This document shows positions 55,124-64,000 of a DNA stretch of 64,000 bases, piece by piece. Under the pieces are notes generated by a model, which had not been told where the DNA came from, did no database searches, and saw nothing but the letters and a program-made list of their open reading frames with translations. The position numbers and the translations under genes were made by a program. The stretch is from Bacteroidales bacterium UBA1410 (lineage in GTDB: Bacteria > Bacteroidota > Bacteroidia > Bacteroidales > Dysgonomonadaceae). Position 1 is the first letter of the stretch. Each line of letters opens with the position of its first letter. The stretch covers positions 13,793-77,792 of the forward strand of contig DBPW01000002.1 in the NCBI GenBank assembly GCA_002305015.1, read 5' to 3'.

Positions 55124-55180
55124 ATGGAAAAAAATCAACATGAACAACATGAAGGGAATATTTCACAATATTTCCGATAA
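55124..55180 (+). other. 18-codon leader frame split from susC by an in-frame TAA
   Basis: ATG 55124 opens a frame reading MEKNQHEQHEGNISQYFR, then TAA at 55178-55180. Directly after it, in the same frame, come IRRI and the susC start ATG 55193. The charged stretch (IRRIMR) before the hydrophobic signal segment resembles the n-region of SusC-family signal peptides, so susC may once have begun here. Confidence 0.5.
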
Positions 55181-55192
55181 ATAAGACGAATT

Positions 55193-58100
55193 ATGCGTTT
55201 AAGTGTTTTTTTTATGGTGGTGAGTACAGCAATAGCATGGAGCGCCACTACTTATTCGCAAAGCACGAGACTTTCGGTAAATCTGAAGGATGCTACAGTA
55301 AAAGATGTCATTAAAGCCATTGAAGAACAGAGCGAATTTTTGTTCCTGTATCAGGAAGGGCAAGTCGATTTGAATCGGCGTGTTTCCATTCGTGCAGAAG
55401 GAAAACAATTGCAAGAGATATTGGACGAGGTGTTTAAAGGCACTGACAATATCTACATAGTGAGCGACCGCCAGGTTGTGATCGGCAAAGCACCTAGAAA
55501 AACATTGGAGGCCCAACTTGCTGCATTGCAAAAAGACATGAAAGTGAATTTTTTTCAGCAACAGCAAAAGGAAATTACGGGGAAAGTAACCGATGCTTCG
55601 GGCGATCCCTTGCCAGGTGCTACAGTTATGGTAAAAGGCACCACCATCGGCACAGTCACCGATGTCGATGGCAACTTTACCCTGCGTATTCCTGCGAATG
55701 CACAAACTTTACAGGTTTCTTTCGTGGGAATGAAAACGGTAGAGTTGCCTATTGGCAATCAGACTAATTTTAATGTAGTATTGGAAGAAGAGGCGATTGG
55801 CTTACAGGAAGTGGTGGCAGTAGGGTATGGAACAATGAAAAAAGCTAACCTGACAGGATCTGTTGCAAGTGTCACCAGTAAAGACCTGGAAAAAAGAGCT
55901 GTTACACAGTCATCGTTACTACTGCAGGGGAAAATGAGTGGCATTTCCGTAAGACAACCTTCCGGAAATCCAGCTGAAAATAACGCATCTTTATTGATTA
56001 GAGGACAAAACACTTTTAGTGGCGCAGGGAACAATCCTCTTGTTCTTGTAGATGGTATTGAATCTTCTATAGATGCCGTTAATCCCGGTGATATTGAAAG
56101 TGTATCTATCCTGAAAGATGCTGCATCCGCCGCCATTTATGGTTCTAAAGCCGCCAATGGGGTAATACTTGTACAAACAAAAAAAGGAGTAACTGGCAAG
56201 CCGGTTATTAGTTACAATGCTTACTTGGGGAAAGGAAGTCCGACCATGTTGCCGGAGATGGTTAATTCATGGGAATATGCAATTGCTGTGAACGAAGCAT
56301 CCGTAAATTCTGGGGGGAGTCCGTTATATACTGAAGACCAAATCCAAAAATTCAAATCCGGAACAGATCCGATTAACTATCCAAATTTTGATCACATGAA
56401 CTATGTATTCGGATCAGGAAGTGGAATGGAAACCAAACACGATTTAAGTGTGCGTGGAGGTACGCAAGGAACGCAATATCTAGTTTCAGCGGGATATTTT
56501 AATCATCAAGGATTAATTAAGAAAAATTCCGAAAATCAATACAATCTCCGATTGAACCTAGACACCAAACTACGTGATAATTTAACATTTAGTGCAAGAT
56601 TATCAGGACTCGCTACAAATAACAAAATGCCAATGGGAGCTGAGGGTGACTTGGGATTTATTGTACGAGGTGCCATGAGAAATTCAAATGCGATATTGGG
56701 TGTTCATCCTGACGGATACTATGGAAGAAATGAGACTCTACACCCTGAGGCTGATCTGGAAAGCGACAGTTTTATTAAAAACAATGGATTCAGCATCTAC
56801 AGTAACGCAGAAATGGGGTGGAACATTTCAAAAGATATAAAATTAACCGGACAATTAGGATATACCTATGGTAATTCGGAAAACATTCAGTTTCGTGCTA
56901 AATATAATGTCACTCCGGACTATATGGTTACCCCTAATTACCTGAGAAATACGTGGTCAAAAAATGATGCTCTCACCATGCAAGCATTTGCCGAATATAC
57001 AAAGAGAATAAATAATCACGACTTTCACCTTTTGGGAGGAGTTTCCGGCCAAACCTATTATTATAAAAACATAATGGCTTACAGGGATCAATTTCCAAAC
57101 AATGAACTGCATCAAATAAATGCTGGGGCCACTGCAAATGGGCAGGAAGGAGGAGGTGCCTCACGTAGCAGGCTGGCGTCTTATTTCGGAAGGTTAAATT
57201 ATGGATTTATGGATAAATATCTGGTGGAAGTGAATTTCAGATACGATGGTTCATCTCGTTTTCCCGCTAAAAGTAGGTGGGGGTTATTTCCATCTTTTTC
57301 TGCCGCGTGGAGAATATCGGAAGAACCGTTCTTCAAACAATTTATTCCCTGGATGAACAATTTTAAAATAAGAGCTTCCTGGGGAGAACTAGGAAATCAA
57401 TCGATCGGCGACTATCCCTACCAGGATGTGATTTATCTAGGTCAGAATTATCCATTTGGGAACACTTATGCTGCAGGAGCAGCGGTTACCGTTTTGGCCA
57501 ACAAGGGAATAACCTGGGAAACGACCCGTATTACCGACATAGGCCTCGATATGTCATTCATCAATAATAAGCTGTCGTTTACAGCAGATTATTTTATAAA
57601 AAACACCAAAGATATTTTATACGACGTGTCAGTATCAAAAATACTGGGAGCTTCTCCTTCCTCATCCAATGCCGGAACAGTACAAAATAAGGGTTGGGAT
57701 TTCGATATTGCATATAATAACACAATCGGCGATTTCAATTATGGAGTTTCCGCTATATTCACCATTGTTCATAACAAAGTAACTAAATTAGCCAATATTG
57801 AACAAGACATTAATAGAGGCTTATTCATTGGGTATCCGATTGGAAGTGCTTATGGATACACCAGCAGCGGCCTTTTTGCAAGTGATGAGGAAGTACAGAG
57901 TGCGCCAACGCAACCTTTCCCATTTCTGGCAAGTGCAGGTGGAATTAAATTTTTGGATATAAGTGGTCCGGAAGGAGTGCCGGATGGAATTGTGGATTCT
58001 TCTTATGATAGAACGATTATAGGACAACCCTTCCCCATCACGACTTACGGTTTTACTTTTACCGGAGGGTATAAAAATTTAGACTTCCACTTTTTGTTGC

Positions 58101-58522
58101 AGGGAGAAGGCGGAAGAAAAGATATGGTAAATATTGATCATTTCTTCCCCTTGGACAACAATGGGAATATCCAAAGAGAGGCATTTGATAAGAGGTGGAC
58201 TCAGGCAAACCCGGATCCCAAAGCAAAATACCCGAAATTAATAATCATGTCAACAGATTTTTACCGGGAAAACAAGGTTGATTACTGGTTCAGGGATGCC
58301 ACTTTTTTACGGTTAAAGAATGCGCAAATCGGGTACAGCCTGCCTAAAGAAATAGTGAATAAAATTTCGTTAAATAGACTGCGTATATACATTACGGGAG
58401 AGAACCTTTTTACGTTAACGAACTACTACAAAAATTGGGATCCTGAAATGTCAACAGGAGGGGCCAGGAGATTTTATCCTTTGACAAAACTATATACCGT
58501 TGGCGTAAATATTGATTTTTAA
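55193..58522 (+). CDS. SusC/RagA family TonB-linked outer-membrane protein with STN domain
   Basis: A 1109-residue TonB-dependent glycan importer. Order: signal segment (about 1-23, ending TTYSQ), STN signalling domain (about 27-100), CarboxypepD_reg-like domain (EITGKVTDASGDPLPGATVMVKG, about 126-205), plug domain (LQEVVAVGYGTMKKANLTGSV ... PLVLVDGIESSI, about 212-335) and the 22-strand barrel. The STN domain marks it as the partner of the upstream FecR. The signal as encoded has only one positive charge, because the expected n-region lies upstream of an in-frame TAA. susD starts 21 bases after. Confidence 0.95.
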   Translation: MRLSVFFMVVSTAIAWSATTYSQSTRLSVNLKDATVKDVIKAIEEQSEFLFLYQEGQVDLNRRVSIRAEGKQLQEILDEVFKGTDNIYIVSDRQVVIGKAPRKTLEAQLAALQKDMKVNFFQQQQKEITGKVTDASGDPLPGATVMVKGTTIGTVTDVDGNFTLRIPANAQTLQVSFVGMKTVELPIGNQTNFNVVLEEEAIGLQEVVAVGYGTMKKANLTGSVASVTSKDLEKRAVTQSSLLLQGKMSGISVRQPSGNPAENNASLLIRGQNTFSGAGNNPLVLVDGIESSIDAVNPGDIESVSILKDAASAAIYGSKAANGVILVQTKKGVTGKPVISYNAYLGKGSPTMLPEMVNSWEYAIAVNEASVNSGGSPLYTEDQIQKFKSGTDPINYPNFDHMNYVFGSGSGMETKHDLSVRGGTQGTQYLVSAGYFNHQGLIKKNSENQYNLRLNLDTKLRDNLTFSARLSGLATNNKMPMGAEGDLGFIVRGAMRNSNAILGVHPDGYYGRNETLHPEADLESDSFIKNNGFSIYSNAEMGWNISKDIKLTGQLGYTYGNSENIQFRAKYNVTPDYMVTPNYLRNTWSKNDALTMQAFAEYTKRINNHDFHLLGGVSGQTYYYKNIMAYRDQFPNNELHQINAGATANGQEGGGASRSRLASYFGRLNYGFMDKYLVEVNFRYDGSSRFPAKSRWGLFPSFSAAWRISEEPFFKQFIPWMNNFKIRASWGELGNQSIGDYPYQDVIYLGQNYPFGNTYAAGAAVTVLANKGITWETTRITDIGLDMSFINNKLSFTADYFIKNTKDILYDVSVSKILGASPSSSNAGTVQNKGWDFDIAYNNTIGDFNYGVSAIFTIVHNKVTKLANIEQDINRGLFIGYPIGSAYGYTSSGLFASDEEVQSAPTQPFPFLASAGGIKFLDISGPEGVPDGIVDSSYDRTIIGQPFPITTYGFTFTGGYKNLDFHFLLQGEGGRKDMVNIDHFFPLDNNGNIQREAFDKRWTQANPDPKAKYPKLIIMSTDFYRENKVDYWFRDATFLRLKNAQIGYSLPKEIVNKISLNRLRIYITGENLFTLTNYYKNWDPEMSTGGARRFYPLTKLYTVGVNIDF

Positions 58523-58543
58523 ATTTTAAAAAAAATTAAGACT

Positions 58544-60175
58544 ATGAAATTAATGAAAAAAATATACGTTATAGCAGGAATTCTGATGGTTTCTCTGTTA
58601 AGCGGATGTGGAACAGATTGGCTGGATGAACAACCCCTGGAGAGTTTATCGGCCTCTTCTTTCTGGAAGAGTCAAGATGACGTTATGCTGGCATTAGCTG
58701 GTGTATATAGAGTTGGCAACATTGGAAACAATGGATACACAAATGAAGTTCTCTGCATGACTAGCGCTACGGATGATTCCGGCTACAAACACGGATCCAT
58801 TGGCAACATATATAGCGGATACTTTAAGCCCGGTGATGCTCAAGTTGTTCAGGATATATGGAATAAAGCATACGTGACAATTTTCAGAGCGAATTATTTT
58901 CTCGAAAACATAGAAAAAGTTCAGATGGATGAAGCCATTAAAGCAGAAACTATTGCCGAGGTGAGATTTCTCAGAGCTTATGAATACTATTACCTGTCAA
59001 CCTTATACGGTGGTGTGCCGTTAGTCACTAAGGTTTTGAGCATTGAAGAGGCAAATACGCAAAAACGCAACTCGTTACAGGAGATTGTCACGTTCTGTAT
59101 TGATGAATTAACTGCCGCTGCAAAAGACTTGCCGGCCACGAGGCCAGATACCGAGCGGGGCAGAATATTGAAAGCGGCCGCTTTGGCGGTAAAGGGCAAA
59201 TTACTGATGATTCATCAAAGATGGGCAGAAGCGGCAACTACTTACAAGGAAATTATGGATTTGAATGTCCACAGCATCGATCCCCGTTATAAAGAATTAT
59301 TTGAAGAGGTAGGAGAAACTAGTAAAGAAATTATTTTGTCGGGCAACCGTATTGCAAATATTTACGGTAATACTCATAACCAACGAAATTGGCATCCTGA
59401 TTTTTATGGGGGATATCAGGAAACTAATGTTTTTCAGGGATTAGTGGATGCCTTTTTAATGAATGACGGGTTACCTATAGAAGAGTCTCCGCTGTATGAT
59501 CCGGCCCATCCGTTCGACAACAGAGATCCGAGGCTATATGCCAGTATTTTCCTGCCCGAATATACAGTGTTTAGAGGCAAATTATATTTAGCCCATCCCA
59601 GTTTGACCAACACAGGGATAGGAGCTCCGCTGGTAGGCGCCACCGGTTATGGATGGAAGAAATACGTCACAGAAGATTATGCGGGTGATATAGGATCTTC
59701 CGGTGACGATGTTATACTAATACGCTATGCGGAAGTATTGTTGGGTTACTTGGAATCTAAGTTGGAAAGTGGTGATATCATAACTCAAGATTTATTGGAT
59801 CAGACTATCAATGAAGTTAGGGGGCGAGAGTCTGTACAAATGCCTCCTGTCACAGAAACTGACCGCGATAAATTAAGAGAAATTGTAAGAAGGGAGCGCA
59901 GAGTAGAATTCTGTTTAGAAAACCCGGTAAGATATATGGATATAAGAAGGTGGGGCATTTATGAAGAAGTTATGAATCAACAGTTTTACGGGATGAAATT
60001 AACAGACACTCCCGAAACTTATACGGCTTATCCTGTTGAAACAACCGGTAAATACCGCGGTCACCTGAAGTCAATCAACAAGACTGGAACTGTAACTCCG
60101 GAATCTGCATTGCTCCCTATACCGATCTACGAAATAAATATTAATCCTGAATTAGATCAGAATCCCGGATATTAA
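58544..60175 (+). CDS. SusD/RagB family glycan-binding lipoprotein
   Basis: A 543-residue surface lipoprotein that caps the SusC barrel and binds glycan. Lipoprotein signal with lipobox SLLSGCG near residue 22, then WLDEQPLESLSASSFWKSQDDVMLALAGVY, the standard SusD N-terminus. The helical TPR-like scaffold holds VRFLRAYEYYYLSTLYGGVPLV, and the C-terminal RRERRVEFCLENPVRYMDIRRW is the usual SusD end block. It is co-transcribed with susC. The bound glycan cannot be inferred. Confidence 0.95.
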   Translation: MKLMKKIYVIAGILMVSLLSGCGTDWLDEQPLESLSASSFWKSQDDVMLALAGVYRVGNIGNNGYTNEVLCMTSATDDSGYKHGSIGNIYSGYFKPGDAQVVQDIWNKAYVTIFRANYFLENIEKVQMDEAIKAETIAEVRFLRAYEYYYLSTLYGGVPLVTKVLSIEEANTQKRNSLQEIVTFCIDELTAAAKDLPATRPDTERGRILKAAALAVKGKLLMIHQRWAEAATTYKEIMDLNVHSIDPRYKELFEEVGETSKEIILSGNRIANIYGNTHNQRNWHPDFYGGYQETNVFQGLVDAFLMNDGLPIEESPLYDPAHPFDNRDPRLYASIFLPEYTVFRGKLYLAHPSLTNTGIGAPLVGATGYGWKKYVTEDYAGDIGSSGDDVILIRYAEVLLGYLESKLESGDIITQDLLDQTINEVRGRESVQMPPVTETDRDKLREIVRRERRVEFCLENPVRYMDIRRWGIYEEVMNQQFYGMKLTDTPETYTAYPVETTGKYRGHLKSINKTGTVTPESALLPIPIYEININPELDQNPGY

Positions 60176-60206
60176 ATATTTATTTATGATAAATCTGGTT
60201 AGAGAT

Positions 60207-60348
60207 TAAACCAATGCCGTCCAACATGATTTGTAATTTTGTATTAGCGGTTAAAACCATATCATTTCTTGTAGGGATATTTTCTCCTGGTAATGCGATG
60301 ATTCAATCCATTCAAATTGTGTAGTGTATATGTTGAGTGGCATTGGTT
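60207..60348. repeat. Long-range inverted repeat in the leader of the lipoprotein gene
   Basis: AACCAATGCC at 60207-60216 and GGCATTGGTT at 60339-60348 are perfect 10-base complements 122 bases apart, the second ending 13 bases before the next start codon. Together they fill the 186-base gap after susD; no other signal is seen there. Confidence 0.45.
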
Positions 60349-60361
60349 AAAAATAAAAAAA

Positions 60362-63193
60362 ATGAAAATTAGATTTTTAGTTATATTCTTTTCGATGATT
60401 TTTGTACATTGCGGTTATAATTTAGCAAGCATACAAAAATATACAGGCACACAGAGGAGTTGGACAGATTCTGTACCTCCCCAGCCTAAAGAAGAGTACA
60501 TGAAATTTATTGATGATCTTAAATCTCCGTTGTGGACTAAACACAATTGGCTCGCCACTCCTCCTGCCCGTAACTATATAAACATAGAAAAAGGGGTTGC
60601 CATTCAAAAAAACTTTCCCGATTCAAAAGATTTGCTGGCTACTGCGTATGACGACTTGGAAACGTTCTTAAAAGCAGAGGATGTTCCTGTCAATTGCAAC
60701 CGTTTTGTTATAGAAACAGTTCATAGGCCGGATCTAGACAAAGAATCATTTATTATAGAGACGGATTCGTTCCGCTGTAAAATAAGTTCAGGGGATACAG
60801 AAGGCATTCGTCGAGGAATATTTTATTTGGAAGACCAGATGTTAAAAGCAAGAGGCCCTTTTTTGGAAATAGGGGCTCTTAAAAAAGCACCGGATATACG
60901 TAGAAGAATTTCTCGCTGTGCTTTTGGACCCATAAAAAGGCTCCCTCTGATGCGCGATGAATTAATGGATACCGTTAATTATTATCCCGATAATTACTTA
61001 AACAGATTAGCTCATGAAGGCGTAAACGGACTTTGGCTGACAGTCGAATTCAAGGATTTAGCCTCTTCTCCTTACATGATTGATGGAGGAAAAGATGCTG
61101 AAAAAAGATTGAAAAAATTGAGTAATGTAGTCAATTCTTGTTTGCGCTATGGTATCAGAACATATATATTCTGTATCGAACCTAGGCTGCATGTAATTGA
61201 TGTTGAAAAATACCCTGTTTTTCGTGGGTCAAACGGTTCATTTTTTTGTCCCAGTAGTCAAGATGCATACAACTATTTATACGAAACGGTTAAAACAATT
61301 TTCACAAAAGTGCCTGATTTAGGGGGTATGATAAATATTTCGCATGGGGAAAGGGGAACCACCTGCCTAAGCAGTGTTCCGGCAACGTCAACCTACGAAG
61401 GGAAAATAGATTGTCCCCGCTGCAAAAATAAAAAACCCTGGGAAATATTATACGCATCTTTGCTCCCCATGGAAAAAGGGATGCATGATGTTTCCCTGGA
61501 GGCTGAGCTAATTAGCTGGCTATATATGCCACAACCTCAAAATTATATCGAAGGAGATGATTTTTCTTTAGGCAGTTGGGTTTACGATATCCCCTCCCAT
61601 ACTCCTCCAAATGTTATCCTTCAATTTAATTTTGAGTCGGGTGTGACCAAAGATGTATTTGGCAAGCTTCTGGTTGGAGGTGACTATTGGATATCTACTC
61701 CCGGCCCGAGTGACCGATTTGTAAAAATAGCAACCGTGGCAAAAGAAAAAGGGAATCCTATATCAGCTAAAATACAAACGGGTAATTCTCATGAAATGGC
61801 TACAGTACCTTATATTCCCGTACCCACATTGCTTTATCGAAAATTCGACTCAATAAAACAATTAGGTGTTACCCATACCATGTTGTCGTGGTATTTCGGG
61901 AGCTATCCGGGATTAATGAATAAAGGGGCGGGTCTACTCTCTGTGAATTCTTATGCGGATGTAAAAGACTTCTTGGAATCGTTGGCATCAATTTATTGGA
62001 GGAAAGAAGACCTCCCTAAGATAATTGAAGCATGGACATTGTTCGGAGAAGCATTTTCTAATTATCCTTTAATAAACGCATTTCAATATTACGGACCGAT
62101 GCATGACGGCATAGTCTGGCCGTTGTATTTAATTCCTCAGGACAAATATCTCTCTCCTACCTGGTTATTGGGATCAAGTTCCCAGGCGGACGTAAAAGTG
62201 TGGCCTCCAAGTGGTGACAGAATTGGAGAATGTTTAGGATGGAATCTCATGTTGAGTGAAGTTGTCATTTTATGCAAGCAAATGGCTGATAAGTGGGAAG
62301 AAGGAATACAACTATTAAACGGTATCGAGAAGAAATATCAACACGATAATGATCGAATGCTTGATTTTGTTTTGGCAAGAGCCATACAAATACATCTAAA
62401 AAGCAGTTATAATATTCTCCGGTTTTATTTGACGCGTGAGAAGATGTTTCGCACCATTCGTAATAAAGAAAAAATGGGAATGCTGGTAGAAATGGAGCAT
62501 ATAGTGCATGAAGAGATCAAACAGTCTGAAGAGATGATATCTTTGTGCCTCAAAGATTCTAGGCTCGGATATCATTCTGAAGCAGAAGGATATAAATACT
62601 ATCCGGCAAAATTAAAGTGGAGAATTGAGCAGCTTAACAGTGTTTTGATAAATGATTTCCCTGCAGTAAGGCAAAAGATAGCAGGCAACGAGGAATTATT
62701 CCCTGAATATACGGGAACAAAGCCTGAGGGATTATCCATGAACAGTGTTGCTAACATTGGAGATATTTATGAAACCGCTCAAAAAATCAAAAACTGGGTA
62801 TCATTTGATAAAGAGGGAACAGGAAATAAAATACGATGGGCTTCCGCTTACGACGAAACTAATTTGTACTTTATCATTTCAGATGAAATCGGAGTAACGG
62901 AAGGAAATATCCAGGTTGAAATTGAACCACGGAGGTTATGGCCTGTAAAATATTTCAACTACGCTATAGGAGAAAACAATACAAGATATCAAACAAAAAA
63001 AATCGATGACAAAACGCTAAATATTATTGCTATTTCTTTCTCTGAGATAGGAAATGAAGCCGGACAAGGTGCTCCTATAAGAATAAATTTGCAGTATGGA
63101 AGTAATGTGTGGATACCCAAAAATCCATTACCCGACCGTTTATTGTTAGGGAATGCCAATCCAAGGGACTTGGGGTGGATATTATTTAAATAA
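60362..63193 (+). CDS. Large lipoprotein, predicted glycosidase of unassigned family
   Basis: A 943-residue lipoprotein (signal ending FVHCG at residue 17). I cannot assign a CAZy family. Residues of about 105-185 look like the small alpha-beta domain in front of GH20/GH67-type barrels (ETDSFRCKISSGDTEGIRRGIFYLEDQ). A TIM-barrel-like part follows to about 560, with acidic candidates in NISHGERGTTC and SLEAELISW and a CxxC in KIDCPRCKNKK, probably a metal-binding loop. A helical region (about 600-780) and a C-terminal beta domain (about 800-943, IRWASAYDETNLYFIISDE, like a CBM9/DOMON fold) end the protein. The start is set by the lipobox. Its place after susD supports a role in the PUL. Confidence 0.72.
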   Translation: MKIRFLVIFFSMIFVHCGYNLASIQKYTGTQRSWTDSVPPQPKEEYMKFIDDLKSPLWTKHNWLATPPARNYINIEKGVAIQKNFPDSKDLLATAYDDLETFLKAEDVPVNCNRFVIETVHRPDLDKESFIIETDSFRCKISSGDTEGIRRGIFYLEDQMLKARGPFLEIGALKKAPDIRRRISRCAFGPIKRLPLMRDELMDTVNYYPDNYLNRLAHEGVNGLWLTVEFKDLASSPYMIDGGKDAEKRLKKLSNVVNSCLRYGIRTYIFCIEPRLHVIDVEKYPVFRGSNGSFFCPSSQDAYNYLYETVKTIFTKVPDLGGMINISHGERGTTCLSSVPATSTYEGKIDCPRCKNKKPWEILYASLLPMEKGMHDVSLEAELISWLYMPQPQNYIEGDDFSLGSWVYDIPSHTPPNVILQFNFESGVTKDVFGKLLVGGDYWISTPGPSDRFVKIATVAKEKGNPISAKIQTGNSHEMATVPYIPVPTLLYRKFDSIKQLGVTHTMLSWYFGSYPGLMNKGAGLLSVNSYADVKDFLESLASIYWRKEDLPKIIEAWTLFGEAFSNYPLINAFQYYGPMHDGIVWPLYLIPQDKYLSPTWLLGSSSQADVKVWPPSGDRIGECLGWNLMLSEVVILCKQMADKWEEGIQLLNGIEKKYQHDNDRMLDFVLARAIQIHLKSSYNILRFYLTREKMFRTIRNKEKMGMLVEMEHIVHEEIKQSEEMISLCLKDSRLGYHSEAEGYKYYPAKLKWRIEQLNSVLINDFPAVRQKIAGNEELFPEYTGTKPEGLSMNSVANIGDIYETAQKIKNWVSFDKEGTGNKIRWASAYDETNLYFIISDEIGVTEGNIQVEIEPRRLWPVKYFNYAIGENNTRYQTKKIDDKTLNIIAISFSEIGNEAGQGAPIRINLQYGSNVWIPKNPLPDRLLLGNANPRDLGWILFK

Positions 63194-63228
63194 CATAGGC
63201 TTATAACTGAACATAAGATTTATTGCAT

Positions 63229-64000
63229 GAAACATAAACCTAAATACTGTTTATTCTATGATAATCATACGATGAAGGCTATTCCCGATGTGGGAGAAAA
63301 CTTCAATGTAGAGGTATTTACTGACAGGATCAAAGCTTGTGGAGTCGATTATCTCGTGTTTCATGCTCGTTGTAATCAAGGGTTTGCATATTATAATACC
63401 CGGATTGGGACAAGACACCCTTCATTAAAATACGATCTTTTCGGCAAATTGTCAGAAGCTTGTCAACGAAAAGGGATTGTATTGGGAGCATACTTTAATG
63501 CGGGTATTAGTAGTGAGGAAGGATTGCAGCATCGGGAGTGGACAACCTTGTATTTCGATGGCAGGTCGTTACGTGAGCCACGTTTTACGCCGGATGTCCG
63601 TACCATGTGCTACAATTCGGGATATCGGGACCATCTGATTGAAATGGTAAAAGAGGTACTTTGCCAATATCCCGTTGGGGGGCTGATGATTGACTGCTTA
63701 ATCAATTACCCCTGTGTATGTCCTATTTGTATACAAGAGATGAAGAAAAGAAATATAGACTGGTCGGATTTAAGCGCGGTCGCTCGTTTTGCGGAAGTTT
63801 CAGCAGTACGTTTAGCAAAAGATATTGCGGAGGAAGCGATGAGAATAAACCCTGATTTACTTATTTCCAATAATTATCCGAGTTATGAAGAATTATTAAA
63901 TATAAGTACTTATTTCGATGTGGTGTCTTTACCTGCATCGGATAGTGGATACGAGTTTATGCCTGTGATGACCCATTATGTAAGGACGTTGGGCGACTAT
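63229..64000 (+). CDS. GHL6-type hypothetical glycosyl hydrolase (partial, cut by window end)
   Basis: At least 257 residues, running off the right edge. The text matches the GHL6 family (hypothetical glycosyl hydrolase 6, PF14871): AIPDVGENFNVEVFTDR, CGVDYLVFHARCNQGFAYYNT, GTRHPSLKYDLFGKL, YFDGRSLREPRF and IDCLINYPCVCPICIQEM. These are beta-strands and loops of a TIM barrel, with CVCPIC as a cysteine loop. GHL6 proteins often end in a beta-galactosidase trimerisation domain, which would lie beyond this window. No signal peptide is seen at the start MKHKPKYCLFYDNH, so it may act in the cytoplasm. It starts 35 bases after the lipoprotein gene. Confidence 0.8.

Overview
This window reads as chromosomal DNA of a Bacteroidota bacterium, most likely order Bacteroidales and near the Dysgonomonadaceae/Porphyromonadaceae (the family is inferred from protein wording, not computed). 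The evidence is a SusC/SusD pair with an ECF sigma/FecR pair, a bifunctional fucokinase/GDP-fucose pyrophosphorylase (Fkp), a sphingolipid-forming serine palmitoyltransferase, DUF3078 and DUF4919 proteins, the DapL lysine route, short SerA, and more than twenty copies of the Bacteroidetes -7 promoter element TAnnTTTG placed correctly before genes. Most of the window is ordinary core genome. I see no insertion sequence, prophage, CRISPR array or tRNA.

Layout. 1-10.1 kb: rhomboid protease, HU, RlmD, a TraB/GumN lipoprotein, ferritin, serine palmitoyltransferase, peroxiredoxin, GuaB and a DUF3078 outer-membrane protein. 10.1-15.1 kb: a six-gene minus-strand operon recR - small membrane protein - GNAT - YrdC/Sua5 - ClC channel - fmt. 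15.4-21.8 kb: serC-serA, rubrerythrin, TcdA, then a minus-strand pair of YifB and a thioredoxin-fold lipoprotein lacking CxxC. 22.0-26.2 kb: a family 2 glycosyltransferase facing an L-fucose/L-rhamnose mutarotase-fkp operon. 26.4-35.1 kb: pckA, RNase P RNA, YihY, then mlaE-mlaF-sufC-sufD-sufS in one run. 35.2-42.9 kb: dapF-dapL, a NatAB-like ABC exporter downstream of dnaG, and ilvE. 42.9-48.9 kb: CYTH protein, a decayed gene tail, penicillin-binding protein 1A, ROK sugar kinase, FabD and DUF4919.

49.1-64 kb is the accessory end. First comes a three-gene operon (NEW3-domain membrane-anchored protein, ABC ATPase, ABC-2 permease) in which every gene has a strong Shine-Dalgarno sequence, closed by a 19-bp perfect terminator hairpin. 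Then follows a polysaccharide utilisation locus (PUL): ECF sigma factor, FecR anti-sigma, SusC with an STN signalling domain, SusD, a 943-residue lipoprotein that looks like an unassigned glycosidase, and a GHL6-type glycosidase cut by the window end. The known logic of such loci is that glycan entering SusCD signals through STN to FecR, which releases the sigma factor to raise susC transcription. The substrate cannot be told from this window.

The most interesting items are the candidate new glycosidase family, a stop codon that splits the usual SusC N-terminal leader, a perfect 12-bp palindrome before the sigma gene, and a suf operon that has sufC, sufD and sufS but no sufB.
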